A stretch of DNA of 64,000 nt from Sinomonas atrocyanea (GCF_030811715.1 NZ_JAUSRH010000002.1:496001-560000), one strand, 5' to 3'. Shown: positions 8,714 to 17,786, numbered from the stretch's first letter. Translations and numbers: made by a program. The notes: generated from the sequence alone by a model not told the origin.

Positions 8714-10405
8714 ATGACCCAACGAGCCCTGTCCGTCCTCACCACTCCGCCCCCGCTCCCGTCGGGGACCCTGCGGATCGTCCCGCTCGGCGGGCTCGGT
8801 GAGGTCGGGCGGAACATGGCCGTCTTCGAGATCGAGGGCAAGCTCCTCGTCGTCGACTGCGGCGTCCTCTTCCCCGAAGAGACCCAGCCGGGCGTGGACC
8901 TGATCCTGCCCGACTTCTCCTACCTCGAAGGCCGCATCCAGGACATCCTCGCCGTCGTGCTCACCCACGGCCACGAGGACCACATCGGAGCCGTCCCGTA
9001 CCTCCTGCGCCACCGCCGGGACATCCCCCTCGTCGGGTCGCAGCTGACGCTCGCCCTCGTCGAGGCCAAGCTCGCCGAGCACCGCATCACTCCGGTGCTG
9101 CGGGTCGTCGAGGAGGGGCAGGTGCTGGACTTCGGTCCCTTCCAGACCGAGTTCGTGGCCGTCAACCACTCGATCCCGGACGCGCTCGCGGTCTTCATCC
9201 GCACCGCCGGGGGCACCGTCCTCCACACGGGCGACTTCAAGATGGACCAGCTCCCGCTCGACGGCCGCATCACGGACCTGCGCCACTTCGCCCGCCTCGG
9301 CGAGGAGGGCGTGGACCTGTTCATGGCGGACTCGACCAACGCGGACGTCCCCGGATTCACCACCGCTGAGAAGGAGATCGGCCCCACACTGGACCGGCTC
9401 TTCGGCCAGGCGCGCAAGCGGATCATCGTGGCCAGCTTCTCCTCGCACGTCCACCGCGTCCAGCAGGTGCTCGACGCCGCCCACCAGCACGGCCGCAAGG
9501 TTGCCTTCGTGGGCCGTTCGATGGTGCGGAACATGGGGATCGCGGCCAAGCTGGGCTACCTCGACGTGCCGCCGGGCATCCTCGTCGACATGAAGGCCAT
9601 CGACTCCATCCCCGACCACCGCCTCGTGCTGATGTCCACGGGATCCCAGGGCGAACCCATGGCCGCGCTCTCGCGCATGGCCAACGGCGACCACCGGGTC
9701 CAGGTCGGCGAGGGCGACACCGTGATCCTCGCCTCCTCGCTCATCCCGGGCAATGAGAACGCGGTCTTCCGCGTCATCAACGGCCTCCTCAAGCTCGGCG
9801 CGAACGTGATCCACAAGGGCATGGCCAAGGTCCACGTCTCCGGCCACGCTGCCGCGGGCGAGCTCCTCTACTGCTACAACATCGTTGAGCCGCTCAATGC
9901 CATGCCGGTGCACGGGGAGACCCGCCACCTCATCGCCAACGGCAACCTGGCCCTCGAGACGGGCATGGAGCCCGACAGCGTCATCCTCGGCGACAACGGG
10001 ACCGTGGTCGACCTCAAGGGCGGCGTCGCGAAGATCGTCGGGCAGGTCGAGGTCGGCTTCGTCTACGTCGACGGCAGCAGCGTCGGGGAGATCACGGACG
10101 TGGACCTCAAGGACCGCAGGATCCTGGGCGAGGAGGGCTTCATCTCGGTCATCGCCGTGGTGAACCGCTCGACGGGCAAGGTCGTGACCGGCCCCGAGAT
10201 CCACGCCCGCGGCGTCGCCGAGGACGACGCCGTGTTCGACGACATCATCCCCAAGATCAACGCGGCCCTCGAGGAGGCAATCCTCGCCAAGCCGGACCAC
10301 ACGGCCCACCAGCTCCAGCAGGTGGTGCGCCGGGTCATCGGCACCTGGGTGAGCCGCAAGCTGCGGCGCAAGCCCATGATCATCCCGGTGATCCTGGAGG
10401 CCTGA
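8714..10405 (+). CDS. rnj: Ribonuclease J
   Basis: A 563-residue metallo-beta-lactamase/beta-CASP nuclease for mRNA and rRNA processing (5'-exonuclease and endonuclease). The zinc motif THGHEDHIGAVPYLL starts near residue 83; further family signatures are GDFKMDQLP, DSTNADVPGFT and the beta-CASP segment around SGHAAAGELLYCYNIVEPLNAMPVHGE. The C-terminal domain and basic tail are present, so the length is normal. It follows dapA closely and is ended by a strong terminator. Confidence 0.94.
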   Translation: MTQRALSVLTTPPPLPSGTLRIVPLGGLGEVGRNMAVFEIEGKLLVVDCGVLFPEETQPGVDLILPDFSYLEGRIQDILAVVLTHGHEDHIGAVPYLLRHRRDIPLVGSQLTLALVEAKLAEHRITPVLRVVEEGQVLDFGPFQTEFVAVNHSIPDALAVFIRTAGGTVLHTGDFKMDQLPLDGRITDLRHFARLGEEGVDLFMADSTNADVPGFTTAEKEIGPTLDRLFGQARKRIIVASFSSHVHRVQQVLDAAHQHGRKVAFVGRSMVRNMGIAAKLGYLDVPPGILVDMKAIDSIPDHRLVLMSTGSQGEPMAALSRMANGDHRVQVGEGDTVILASSLIPGNENAVFRVINGLLKLGANVIHKGMAKVHVSGHAAAGELLYCYNIVEPLNAMPVHGETRHLIANGNLALETGMEPDSVILGDNGTVVDLKGGVAKIVGQVEVGFVYVDGSSVGEITDVDLKDRRILGEEGFISVIAVVNRSTGKVVTGPEIHARGVAEDDAVFDDIIPKINAALEEAILAKPDHTAHQLQQVVRRVIGTWVSRKLRRKPMIIPVILEA

Positions 10406-10428
10406 CGCCCCGCCCTCCGGCCGGAGAA

Positions 10429-10469
10429 GGCCGCCGCTCCCGTGGAAATCCGCGGGAGCGGCGGCCTTT
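10429..10469 (+). terminator. Intrinsic terminator after rnj
   Basis: A 14-bp perfect GC stem (10429-10442 with 10453-10466) encloses a 10-nt loop and is followed by TTT. It separates the dapA-rnj unit from ftsK. Confidence 0.9.
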
Positions 10470-10474
10470 CGCGG

Positions 10475-10480
10475 TACCGT
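10475..10480 (+). promoter_or_regulatory. -10 box for leaderless ftsK
   Basis: TACCGT ends 7 nt before the ATG at 10488. An in-frame GTG at 10479 would fall inside this box, which argues for the ATG start. Confidence 0.55.
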
Positions 10481-10487
10481 GGCGAAT

Positions 10488-13382
10488 ATGGCGACTCGTA
10501 CCTCTTCCACGCCAAAGGCCGGCACGTCCAAGACCAGACCCACCCGGACCACGGCGCCCGCGGCACGGGGGCGGTCGGGCGCGGGCGCGTCCCGGGCCAA
10601 GGCATCAGGCAAGGGGGGCACGTCGCCACGTGGCGTGACCGCGACGGACTCGGGGCAGCCGTGGGCGGCGCGCCTCATCGGCGGAACGTGGGGCGCCCTC
10701 GCACGCACCGTCGGCGGAGGCGTGCGCCGCATCGGGACCGATGTCAGCGACATCGACCCCGAGGAGCGCCGCGACGGCGCCGCGCTGTTCAACCTGGTCC
10801 TCGCCGTCTTCATCGCGACCTTCGCATGGTGGGGCTGGAAGGGCTGGTTCCCGGACGCGGTCTACGCGGTCGTCAACGGTACGTTCGGCTGGGTCTCGCT
10901 CCTGCTGCCGCTCATGCTCGCCGTGTGCGCGTTCCGGCTGTTCCGCAAGCCCGCCGACCACCGCGGCAACAACCGGGTCGGCATCGGCTTCCTGGTCATG
11001 ACGTTCGCCGCCACCGGGATCGCCGATGTCCTCGGGGGGCTGCCCTCCGCCGCCGCGGGCTTCGACGGGCTCCGGGCTGCCGGGGGCATGCTCGGCTTCC
11101 TCGCCGCATCCCTCCTCGCGGCCGTCCACCCCGCCATCCCGGTCATCGTCTACTCGGCGCTCGCGTTCGTCTCGGTCCTCATCGTCACGGCCACGCCGTT
11201 CGCCGCGATCCCGCGCCGGATCCGCGCTGCCTGGGAGCACCTCATGGGCCTCGACCTGACGCCCGAGGAGCAGGACGAGCACGACCGCAGCTACCTGTAC
11301 GACTCGGAGCGACGCGCCAAGGAGGCCGCCCGCGAGCGCCGCACGAAGAAGCGGCGGCTGTTCGGCAAGGACGGCGAGGACGCGCCCGAGCCCGGTGACG
11401 GCTTCGCCGGAGACGAGCCCTACGAGCGCGCCGTCGTCGACGATCCCGACGCGACTGACGCGACGGCGGGCCCAGCAGCAGGCCGGTCCCAGGCGGAGGC
11501 CGCCATCCAGAAGATCCGTGCGGCCCAGGGCCGCGGCAGCGAGCAGGGCGCGGACGGCAAGCCCGTGGAGGGTGCCACCGAGGCCATCCCGACGGTCGGG
11601 CTGCCGACCCCGAACGCGGCCCCGGCCGTCCACGTCCCCTCCACACCGGTGGCGCCAGCGCCGCCGCCCACCCCCATTCCCCAGCGCACCGAGCAGCTCC
11701 AGCTCTCGGGTGACGTCGCCTACACGCTGCCGTCCTCGGACTTCCTCGTCCAGGGCTCGGCACCGAAGGAGCGGACCGAGGCCAACGACGCGGTCGTCGC
11801 GGCGCTGACCAGCACGCTCACCCAGTTCAATGTGGACGCCGAGGTCACGGGCTTCTCCCGCGGTCCCACGGTGACCCGCTATGAGATCGAGCTCGCGCCG
11901 GGCACCAAGGTGGAGAAGGTCACGGCGCTGTCGAAGAACATCGCCTACGCCGTCGCGAGCTCCGACGTGCGCATCCTGAGCCCGATCCCCGGCAAGAGCG
12001 CCATCGGCATCGAGATCCCCAACACCGACCGCGAGACCGTGTCCCTCGGCGACGTCCTGCGGAGCCAGAACGCGCGCCGGACTGACCACCCCATGGTGAT
12101 GGGCGTGGGCAAGGACGTCGAGGGCGGATTCGTCGTCGCGAACCTCGCCAAGATGCCGCACCTGCTCGTCGCCGGCGCGACCGGCGCGGGAAAGTCCTCG
12201 TTCGTGAATTCGATGATCACCTCGATCCTTATGCGCTCGACGCCGGACGAGGTGCGCATGGTGATGGTCGACCCGAAGCGTGTGGAGCTCACGGCGTACG
12301 AGGGCGTCCCGCACCTCATCACCCCGATCATCACGAATCCCAAGAAGGCCGCCGAGGCCCTCCAATGGGTGGTCCGCGAGATGGACGCCCGCTACGACGA
12401 CCTGGCCAACTACGGGTTCAAGCACATCGACGACTTCAACAAGGCCGTCCGGGCGGGCAAGGTCGTCCCCCCGCCGGGCTCCGAGCGGAAGATCCGCGCC
12501 TACCCGTACCTGCTCGTCATCGTGGACGAGCTCGCGGACCTCATGATGGTCGCCCCCCGGGACGTCGAGGACTCCATCGTGCGCATCACCCAGCTCGCGC
12601 GCGCCGCGGGCATCCACCTTGTCCTCGCGACCCAGCGCCCCTCGGTCGATGTCGTCACAGGCCTCATCAAGGCCAACGTGCCCTCGCGCATGGCGTTCGC
12701 GACCTCCTCGGTCACCGACTCCCGCGTGGTCCTCGACCAGCCCGGCGCCGAGAAGCTGATCGGCCAGGGCGACGCGCTGTTCCTGCCGATGGGCGCCTCG
12801 AAGCCCATGCGCGTCCAGGGCGCCTGGGTCTCCGAGTCGGAGATCCACAAGGTGGTCGAGCACGTGAAGGGCCAGCTCCAGGTCACCTACCGCAACGACG
12901 TGGCCGCGGAGCCGGAGAAGAAGCAGATCGACGAGGAGATCGGGGACGACCTCGAGGTGCTGCTGCAGGCCACCGAACTCGTGGTCACGACCCAGTTCGG
13001 GTCGACGTCGATGCTCCAGCGCAAGCTGCGGGTCGGGTTCGCGAAGGCGGGCCGGCTCATGGACCTGCTCGAGAGCCGCGGCGTGGTCGGGCCGTCCGAG
13101 GGCTCCAAGGCACGCGACGTCCTCGTCAAGCCCGATGACCTGCCGGCCGTCCTGGCCGCGCTGCGCGGCCAGGACGCGCCGTCGTCGGCGTCCAGCGCGG
13201 CCGACGAGGCACTCGCCGACAACGCCAGCGCCAACCACCATCTGGGCCAGTACGAGAACGACTCGCCCTACGCTGAGGACGTCGTGGCCAGGGACCTGGA
13301 CGCGCGGCCGCAGGCGGTCGACTACCACGACGGTGACGACGACGAGGGCGGCGAAGACGCGTGGTCGCTGACCGGACGCTAG
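10488..13382 (+). CDS. ftsK: DNA translocase FtsK/SpoIIIE
   Basis: Pumps chromosomal DNA through the division septum. The 964-residue protein has four N-terminal transmembrane segments (about residues 95-245), a Pro/Ala-rich linker, and the RecA-like motor with Walker A (GATGAGKS, residues 563-570) and Walker B (YLLVIVDELADL). The C-terminal winged-helix gamma domain begins at QFGSTSMLQRKLRVGFAKAGR and would read polar DNA motifs. The start is the ATG behind TACCGT. Its TAG stop forms part of the pgsA -10 box. Confidence 0.95.
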   Translation: MATRTSSTPKAGTSKTRPTRTTAPAARGRSGAGASRAKASGKGGTSPRGVTATDSGQPWAARLIGGTWGALARTVGGGVRRIGTDVSDIDPEERRDGAALFNLVLAVFIATFAWWGWKGWFPDAVYAVVNGTFGWVSLLLPLMLAVCAFRLFRKPADHRGNNRVGIGFLVMTFAATGIADVLGGLPSAAAGFDGLRAAGGMLGFLAASLLAAVHPAIPVIVYSALAFVSVLIVTATPFAAIPRRIRAAWEHLMGLDLTPEEQDEHDRSYLYDSERRAKEAARERRTKKRRLFGKDGEDAPEPGDGFAGDEPYERAVVDDPDATDATAGPAAGRSQAEAAIQKIRAAQGRGSEQGADGKPVEGATEAIPTVGLPTPNAAPAVHVPSTPVAPAPPPTPIPQRTEQLQLSGDVAYTLPSSDFLVQGSAPKERTEANDAVVAALTSTLTQFNVDAEVTGFSRGPTVTRYEIELAPGTKVEKVTALSKNIAYAVASSDVRILSPIPGKSAIGIEIPNTDRETVSLGDVLRSQNARRTDHPMVMGVGKDVEGGFVVANLAKMPHLLVAGATGAGKSSFVNSMITSILMRSTPDEVRMVMVDPKRVELTAYEGVPHLITPIITNPKKAAEALQWVVREMDARYDDLANYGFKHIDDFNKAVRAGKVVPPPGSERKIRAYPYLLVIVDELADLMMVAPRDVEDSIVRITQLARAAGIHLVLATQRPSVDVVTGLIKANVPSRMAFATSSVTDSRVVLDQPGAEKLIGQGDALFLPMGASKPMRVQGAWVSESEIHKVVEHVKGQLQVTYRNDVAAEPEKKQIDEEIGDDLEVLLQATELVVTTQFGSTSMLQRKLRVGFAKAGRLMDLLESRGVVGPSEGSKARDVLVKPDDLPAVLAALRGQDAPSSASSAADEALADNASANHHLGQYENDSPYAEDVVARDLDARPQAVDYHDGDDDEGGEDAWSLTGR

Positions 13383-13385
13383 GCT
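13380..13385 (+). promoter_or_regulatory. -10 box for leaderless pgsA, made from the ftsK stop codon
   Basis: TAGGCT begins with the TAG stop of ftsK (13380-13382). A 6-nt spacer separates it from the pgsA GTG. Confidence 0.55.
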
Positions 13386-13391
13386 GAGACG

Positions 13392-13985
13392 GTGACCACC
13401 TCGCCGTCGGCGTCCCCCTCCCAGCTCTGGAATCTCCCGAACATCCTCACGATGGCGCGGATCGTCCTCGTGCCGTTCTTCATCTGGTCGCTCCTGGCCG
13501 ACGGCTCCGCGCACGGGCCGCTGCGCTGGGTGGCCTTCGCCCTCTTCGCCGTCGCGATCTACACCGACCAGCTCGACGGCTCGATCGCGCGCCGGCGCAA
13601 CCTCATCACCGACTTCGGCAAGATCGCCGACCCGATCGCGGACAAGCTCCTGACCGGGGCGGCGCTGGTCCTGCTCTCGGTGCTGGCGGAGCTGCCCTGG
13701 TGGATCACGGTGCTGATCCTCCTGCGCGAGTGGGGCATCACCGCCCTGCGCTTCGTCGTGATCCGCTACGGCGTCATGCCGGCCTCGCGCGGGGGCAAGC
13801 TCAAGACCGTGCTCCAGACGGTGGCGATCCTGCTCTACCTCTTCCCGCTGACCCCCGGGCTCGCCGTGCTCTCGGCCGTCGCCTTCTGGGTGATGCTCCT
13901 GGCCCTTGCCGTGACCGTGGTCACCGGAGCCGACTACGTCCTCAAGGCCGCGCGGCTGCGGGCGGCCGCGCAGAAGGAGCAGTGA
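13392..13985 (+). CDS. pgsA: CDP-diacylglycerol--glycerol-3-phosphate 3-phosphatidyltransferase
   Basis: Makes phosphatidylglycerol phosphate in the membrane. The 197-residue protein has the CDP-alcohol phosphotransferase signature in full: DQLDGSIARR, eight residues, then GKIADPIADK, with the three conserved aspartates. Four or more hydrophobic helices follow. The position between ftsK and cinA matches other actinobacteria. The GTG start is leaderless with respect to TAGGCT; the gene ends 4 nt before the cinA start. Confidence 0.92.
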   Translation: MTTSPSASPSQLWNLPNILTMARIVLVPFFIWSLLADGSAHGPLRWVAFALFAVAIYTDQLDGSIARRRNLITDFGKIADPIADKLLTGAALVLLSVLAELPWWITVLILLREWGITALRFVVIRYGVMPASRGGKLKTVLQTVAILLYLFPLTPGLAVLSAVAFWVMLLALAVTVVTGADYVLKAARLRAAAQKEQ

Positions 13986-13989
13986 GCCG

Positions 13990-14517
13990 GTGCCCGCGGA
14001 CCATGCCCGGGGCGTGACAGCGCGCGAGGTGGTGGAGGAGTTCATCGCCCGCGGGGCCACCGCCGCCACCGCCGAGTCGCTCACCGCGGGGCTCGTCGCG
14101 GCCTCCCTCGCGGACGTCCCCGGCGCGTCCGGGATGCTGCGGGGCGGCGTCGTGAGCTACGCGAGCGAGGTCAAGGCGGGGGTGCTCGGTGTCTCACCGG
14201 AACTGCTCGCGCGGGCCGGGTCGGTCGACGCCGAAGTGGCCCGGCAGATGGCCGACGGCGCCAGACGGGTCTGCGGCGCGGACTACGGGGTGGCGACGAC
14301 GGGCGCGGCGGGCCCCGAGCCGCATGACGGGAAGCCGGTCGGCACAGTGTTCGTCGGGGTCTCGGGGCCGGGCGGCTCGGCCGTGCGCGCCTACACGTTC
14401 GATGGCGACCGTGCCGCGATCCGCCGTGCAGCGACCGAGGCGGCGCTGGCCGTCCTCCTCGAAGCGCTCCGGCACTCCGGCCGCAGACCCGGCCCCGAAA
14501 CTGGGAGCGAGCTGTGA
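13990..14517 (+). CDS. cinA: CinA C-terminal-domain protein (nicotinamide-nucleotide amidohydrolase PncC type)
   Basis: A single-domain CinA protein of 175 residues that probably deamidates nicotinamide mononucleotide during pyridine nucleotide recycling. Visible motifs are TAESLTAGLVAASLADVPGAS, GGVVSYASEVKAGVLGV and TTGAAGPEPHDGKPVGTVF. The usual ESCTGG reads ESLTAG here, a variation to note. The GTG start is 4 nt after pgsA, so co-transcription is expected. The N-terminal molybdopterin-binding-like half of full-length CinA is absent, as is usual in this gene order. Confidence 0.85.
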   Translation: MPADHARGVTAREVVEEFIARGATAATAESLTAGLVAASLADVPGASGMLRGGVVSYASEVKAGVLGVSPELLARAGSVDAEVARQMADGARRVCGADYGVATTGAAGPEPHDGKPVGTVFVGVSGPGGSAVRAYTFDGDRAAIRRAATEAALAVLLEALRHSGRRPGPETGSEL

Positions 14518-14601
14518 ATTGGTTCGATGCGGCGCGCGGCGGGGAACAATGCAGGTGTCTTCAGAGTTGTGGATAGTGTCGTCAAGCGATGGCGGCACCA
14601 C

Positions 14602-14607
14602 TAGGAT
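14602..14607 (+). promoter_or_regulatory. Candidate -10 upstream of clgR
   Basis: TAGGAT would start transcription near 14614, leaving a leader of about 145 nt that contains a CCCGACTGTCGGG hairpin. No start codon lies at +1, unlike most promoters in this window. Confidence 0.35.
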
Positions 14608-14757
14608 GAGTCACACGGAGCCCCGACTGTCGGGGAGCCCCAGCCAAGGAGCGCATCGATACACATGGTTAAGCAGCCCGTATCCGTCAACGGCGTAGTG
14701 CGCTGGCGTGATGTGGGATTGGCCGACATCGGTAAGCAGGAACAGAAGGAGCGCAAG

Positions 14758-15090
14758 ATGGTTGTTCTGCGTCATGAGATTGGAGACGTCCTGCGGGACG
14801 TCCGCCAGCGCCAGGGCCGTACGCTCCGTGAAGTCTCGCACAACGCGCGTGTATCGCTCGGGTACCTGAGCGAGGTGGAGCGCGGCCAGAAGGAAGCCTC
14901 CTCAGAGCTGCTGTCGTCGATCTGCTCCGCACTGGACGTCCCGCTCTCGGTCATGCTGCGAGAGGTCAGCGACCGGGTAGCCGTCGCGGAGGGCATCACC
15001 ATTCCGGACACGGTGCCCCAGGAGTTCGCCCAGCGGTACGGGCGGGACATGAACACGGATTTCGACGCCGAACTGACCCAGGTCAGCTGA
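14758..15090 (+). CDS. clgR: ClgR-type helix-turn-helix transcriptional regulator
   Basis: A 110-residue XRE-family regulator. The HTH segment ([33 protein letters not shown]) matches ClgR, which activates clp protease genes in actinobacteria; the location after pgsA-cinA supports this. I chose the ATG at 14758 because AGAAGGAG lies about 6 nt upstream. An in-frame ATG at 14665 would add 31 residues and has only a distant AGGAG, so it is less likely. A strong terminator follows. Confidence 0.88.
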   Translation: MVVLRHEIGDVLRDVRQRQGRTLREVSHNARVSLGYLSEVERGQKEASSELLSSICSALDVPLSVMLREVSDRVAVAEGITIPDTVPQEFAQRYGRDMNTDFDAELTQVS

Positions 15091-15107
15091 CGTCATCAGC
15101 AGGGGGA

Positions 15108-15136
15108 GGGCCGGGCGCCGGGCGCCCGGCCCTTCG
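15108..15136 (+). terminator. Intrinsic terminator after clgR
   Basis: An 11-bp perfect GC stem (15108-15118 with 15122-15132) with a 3-nt loop is followed by a weak T-containing tail (TTCGT). Confidence 0.75.
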
Positions 15137-15205
15137 TCGTGTCCTGGGCTTCCGGGGGTCCAGGGGTGCTGGCCGCGTGAGGTGCGCAGCGTCGCCGGGG
15201 ACCAG

Positions 15206-15670
15206 TCAGGCGCGGGGCGCCAGATCCTCGTTGAGCCGGTGCAGGTAGCGGGCGAGTTCGGCCAGTTCGCCCGTGTTCCACGCGGCGAGGCGCTCGGCGA
15301 AGTACTCGTGCCTGCGGGCCCTCAGGTCCTCGACATGGCTGCGGCCGGCCGGGGTGAGGGCCACGTGCTGGGCGCGGCGGTCGTGGGGATCGGCCTCCTT
15401 GGCCACGAGTCCGATCTCCTCGAGGAGCGCGATCTGGCGGCTCACGGTGGGCTTGCCCACGCCGACCGTCGCCGCGAGGTCGGTGACCCGTCGGGGCCCT
15501 TCACCGTGGAGGATCGTCAGCAGCCCGTAGGCGGCCGGGTCGAGCTCGGGATGGAGGTCCTTCGACAGGCCGAGGGACGCGGCGCGCCCGCGCCGCCAGA
15601 ACAGGCCGAGCTGCTGCTCGACGTCGACCAGGGCGGCGTCGAACCCGGCGGAGGCAGGCGGAGAAGGCAT
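15206..15670 (-). CDS. MarR-family transcriptional regulator
   Basis: A 154-residue winged-helix regulator. The core reads LLTILHGEGPRRVTDLAATVGVGKPTVSRQIALLEEIGLV, then the wing with DPHDRRAQHVALTPAGR, typical of MarR. No target operon is obvious: it is transcribed away from DUF3046-recA and no effector gene adjoins it. The ATG is 6 nt after TAAGAT on the minus strand, so it is probably leaderless. Confidence 0.9.
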   Translation of the reverse strand: MPSPPASAGFDAALVDVEQQLGLFWRRGRAASLGLSKDLHPELDPAAYGLLTILHGEGPRRVTDLAATVGVGKPTVSRQIALLEEIGLVAKEADPHDRRAQHVALTPAGRSHVEDLRARRHEYFAERLAAWNTGELAELARYLHRLNEDLAPRA

Positions 15671-15676
15671 GCCACC

Positions 15677-15682
15677 ATCTTA
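15677..15682 (-). promoter_or_regulatory. -10 box for leaderless marR-family gene
   Basis: On the minus strand TAAGAT is followed by GGTGGC (6 nt) and the ATG. Confidence 0.5.
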
Positions 15683-15739
15683 GGTGCGCCGGTGCTGGCG
15701 TCGCGTGGCCGGCACCGGCGGGTGGAGGAGAATGGACCA

Positions 15740-15961
15740 GTGAGGAACAGCGATTTCTGGCGGCTCATGGAAGACGAATTCGGCAGCGGGTACGCCCATG
15801 TCCTGGCCTCGTCCGCAGTGCTCGCCGCCGTCGGCGGCCGTACTGCAGAGGAGGCGCTCAAGGCCGGCGTCCACCCCCGCGCCGTGTGGCTCGCCGTCTG
15901 CGACCTGCAGGATGTGCCCGCAGAGCGCCGGCTCGGCAAGGACCGCCCGCTCAAGGACTGA
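15740..15961 (+). CDS. DUF3046 protein
   Basis: A 73-residue protein of unknown function. The sequence NSDFWRLMEDEFGSGYAHVLA, then AEEALKAGVHPRAVWLAVCDLQDVPAERRLG, fits the DUF3046 family, which lies directly upstream of recA in many actinobacteria (Rv2738c position). The GTG start is preceded by GGAGGAG at about 10 nt. The LexA box for recA begins 30 bp after its stop, so DUF3046 itself lies outside the SOS operator. Confidence 0.85.
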   Translation: MRNSDFWRLMEDEFGSGYAHVLASSAVLAAVGGRTAEEALKAGVHPRAVWLAVCDLQDVPAERRLGKDRPLKD

Positions 15962-15991
15962 TGACCGGATCCACGACACGCCGCGCAGGAT

Positions 15992-16021
15992 TCGAAGATG
16001 TGTTCGGGAGAGGGGTAATGT
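15992..16021 (+). promoter_or_regulatory. LexA box and SOS promoter of recA
   Basis: TCGAAGATGTGTTCGG (15992-16007) matches 13 of 14 positions of the SOS consensus. TAATGT (16016-16021) is a plausible -10, which puts the LexA box over the -35 region. Confidence 0.75.
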
Positions 16022-16105
16022 CCTCCACAGAAGATTCCACGCGCGGCGGCGCGGCGAGATGTGCACATAGCAGGGTCGACGCGCTCGACTGTCGGTGGGC
16101 ATCGG

Positions 16106-16111
16106 TAGCGT
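16106..16111 (+). promoter_or_regulatory. Second recA promoter (-10)
   Basis: TAGCGT lies 7 nt before an ATG at 16119. It is well downstream of the LexA box and may give LexA-independent transcription of recA. Confidence 0.45.
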
Positions 16112-16118
16112 GAGCGGC

Positions 16119-16175
16119 ATGGAGGAGCGGCGGGCAGGACAGGGCACTGCCGCGAACGACCAGACCCGGAGGTAG
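16119..16175 (+). CDS. Putative leaderless 18-codon upstream ORF before recA
   Basis: An ATG placed 7 nt after TAGCGT opens an 18-residue frame ([18 protein letters not shown]) whose TAG ends 2 nt before the recA ATG. The frame runs through the recA ribosome-binding site (CCGGAGG), so its translation could couple to or interfere with recA initiation. There is no protein-level support; chance is possible for so short an ORF. Confidence 0.4.
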   Translation: MEERRAGQGTAANDQTRR

Positions 16176-16177
16176 AC

Positions 16178-17230
16178 ATGGCAGCAGGAACGCCAGAGCG
16201 CCAGAAGGCACTCGAGGCAGCGCTCGCGCAGATCGACAAGCAGTTCGGCAAGGGGTCGATCATGCGCCTCGGGGACGATACCCGCGCCCCGATCGAGGTC
16301 ATCCCGACCGGCTCGATCGCGCTCGACGTCGCCCTCGGAATCGGCGGCCTTCCGCGTGGGCGCGTCGTCGAGATCTACGGCCCGGAGTCCTCGGGCAAGA
16401 CGACGGTCGCGCTCCACGCCGTCGCCAACGCGCAGCGGAACGGGGGCATCGCAGCCTTCATCGACGCCGAGCATGCCCTGGATCCGGAGTATGCGGCCAA
16501 GCTCGGCGTCGACACCGACGCGCTGCTCGTCTCGCAGCCGGACACCGGCGAGCAGGCGCTCGAGATCATGGACATGCTCGTCGGCTCGGGCTCCCTCGAC
16601 ATCATCGTCATCGACTCCGTCGCCGCGCTCGTGCCGCGCGCCGAAATCGAGGGCGAGATGGGCGACAGCCACGTCGGCCTCCAGGCCCGCCTCATGAGCC
16701 AGGCGCTGCGCAAGGTCACCGGCCGCCTCAACCAGACGAAGACCACCGCGATCTTCATCAACCAGCTCCGCGAGAAGATCGGCGTGTTCTTCGGGTCCCC
16801 CGAGACGACCACGGGTGGAAAGGCGCTCAAGTTCTACGCGTCCGTCCGCATCGACGTCCGCCGGATCCAGACGCTCAAGGAGGGCGCGGACTCCGTGGGC
16901 AACCGGACCAAGGCCAAGATCGTCAAGAACAAGATGGCTCCGCCCTTCAAGCAGGCCGAGTTCGACATCATCTACGGCCAGGGCATCTCCCGCGAGGGCG
17001 GCATCATCGACATGGGCGTGGAGCACGGCATCATCAAGAAGTCCGGCTCCTGGTTCACCTACGATGGCGACCAGCTCGGCCAGGGCATGGAGAACTCCCG
17101 TCGGTTCCTGCGCGACAACCCCGAACTCGCCGCGGAGCTCGAGCGCCTCATCAAGGAGAAGCTCGGCGTCGGCGTGAAGCCCGAGTCGGGCGAGGAGCAG
17201 CCGCGCCTGAAGGCTGTCGACGGCGAGTAG
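16178..17230 (+). CDS. recA: Recombinase RecA
   Basis: DNA strand-exchange ATPase and co-protease for LexA. The 350-residue protein has no intein. Walker A is GPESSGKT (residues 68-75); further signatures are [52 protein letters not shown] and [33 protein letters not shown] precedes the ATG. Regulation: a LexA box and at least one SOS promoter lie 170 bp upstream. recX starts 4 nt after the stop. Confidence 0.97.
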   Translation: MAAGTPERQKALEAALAQIDKQFGKGSIMRLGDDTRAPIEVIPTGSIALDVALGIGGLPRGRVVEIYGPESSGKTTVALHAVANAQRNGGIAAFIDAEHALDPEYAAKLGVDTDALLVSQPDTGEQALEIMDMLVGSGSLDIIVIDSVAALVPRAEIEGEMGDSHVGLQARLMSQALRKVTGRLNQTKTTAIFINQLREKIGVFFGSPETTTGGKALKFYASVRIDVRRIQTLKEGADSVGNRTKAKIVKNKMAPPFKQAEFDIIYGQGISREGGIIDMGVEHGIIKKSGSWFTYDGDQLGQGMENSRRFLRDNPELAAELERLIKEKLGVGVKPESGEEQPRLKAVDGE

Positions 17231-17234
17231 GCGC

Positions 17235-17786
17235 ATGGCGGCCCGCAGCGGACGTCCTGTACCTCCGCAGGCGGAGCAGGATCCCGAGCCCGACCCGGAG
17301 TCGGTGGCCCGGGCGATCCTGCTCCGTCAGTTGACCCTCGGCCCCCGCAGCCGGCTGCAGCTCGAGCGGAAGCTGCGCGAGCGCAATGTCCCGGACGGTC
17401 TCGCGGAGAGGCTCCTGGACCGCTTCGAGGAAGTGGGCCTCGTGGACGACGCGGAGTTCGCCCGCCTCTGGGTTCGCAGCCGCGGCGAGACGAAGTCGCT
17501 CGGCAGGGCGGCCCTCCGGCGGGAACTCGGCGAGAAGGGGATCACGGGCGATGCCGCGGAGGACGCGCTCGGTGAGCTCTCGCCGGAGGCGGAGGAGGGG
17601 GCGGCGCGTCGCCTGCTCGCCCGCCGGGTCCGGCCCTTCGACCCGGACGACCCTGCGGCGCGGGACAAGGAGCTGAGGCGTCTGGTGGCAATGCTCGCCC
17701 GCAAAGGCCACGCTCCCGGCGCCGCCTTCAGGATCGCCGCGGAGGTCCTCGAGGGCACGGGGGAGGCCGAGCACGGGGAGGGCTGA
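17235..17786 (+). CDS. recX: Regulatory protein RecX
   Basis: Modulates RecA filaments and activity. The 183-residue protein shows the RecX helical repeats: AILLRQLTLGPRSRLQLERKL, then VGLVDDAEFARLWVRSR and LGRAALRRELGEKGI. The start is 4 nt after recA with no separate promoter, so SOS induction should reach it through read-through. The N-terminal 35 residues are Pro/Glu-rich and variable. Confidence 0.92.
   Translation: MAARSGRPVPPQAEQDPEPDPESVARAILLRQLTLGPRSRLQLERKLRERNVPDGLAERLLDRFEEVGLVDDAEFARLWVRSRGETKSLGRAALRRELGEKGITGDAAEDALGELSPEAEEGAARRLLARRVRPFDPDDPAARDKELRRLVAMLARKGHAPGAAFRIAAEVLEGTGEAEHGEG

Noticed and set aside
7295-10813. A 1172-codon open frame on the minus strand
   Set aside because: It lies antisense to dapA and rnj, which have clear catalytic motifs. 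Its protein is Asp/Glu/Gly/Arg-rich with no domain pattern, an effect of very high GC third positions.
10605-14084. A 1159-codon minus-strand frame over ftsK
   Set aside because: Antisense shadow of ftsK and pgsA; composition low-complexity, no motif, no promoter.
14665-14757. Longer ClgR start at ATG 14665
   Set aside because: The added 31 residues precede the usual start of ClgR, and the ATG at 14758 has an AGAAGGAG site at ideal distance. Not fully excluded.
15182-15739. Extended N-terminus of the DUF3046 frame
   Set aside because: The upstream part is antisense to the MarR gene; the GTG at 15740 gives the family's normal length.
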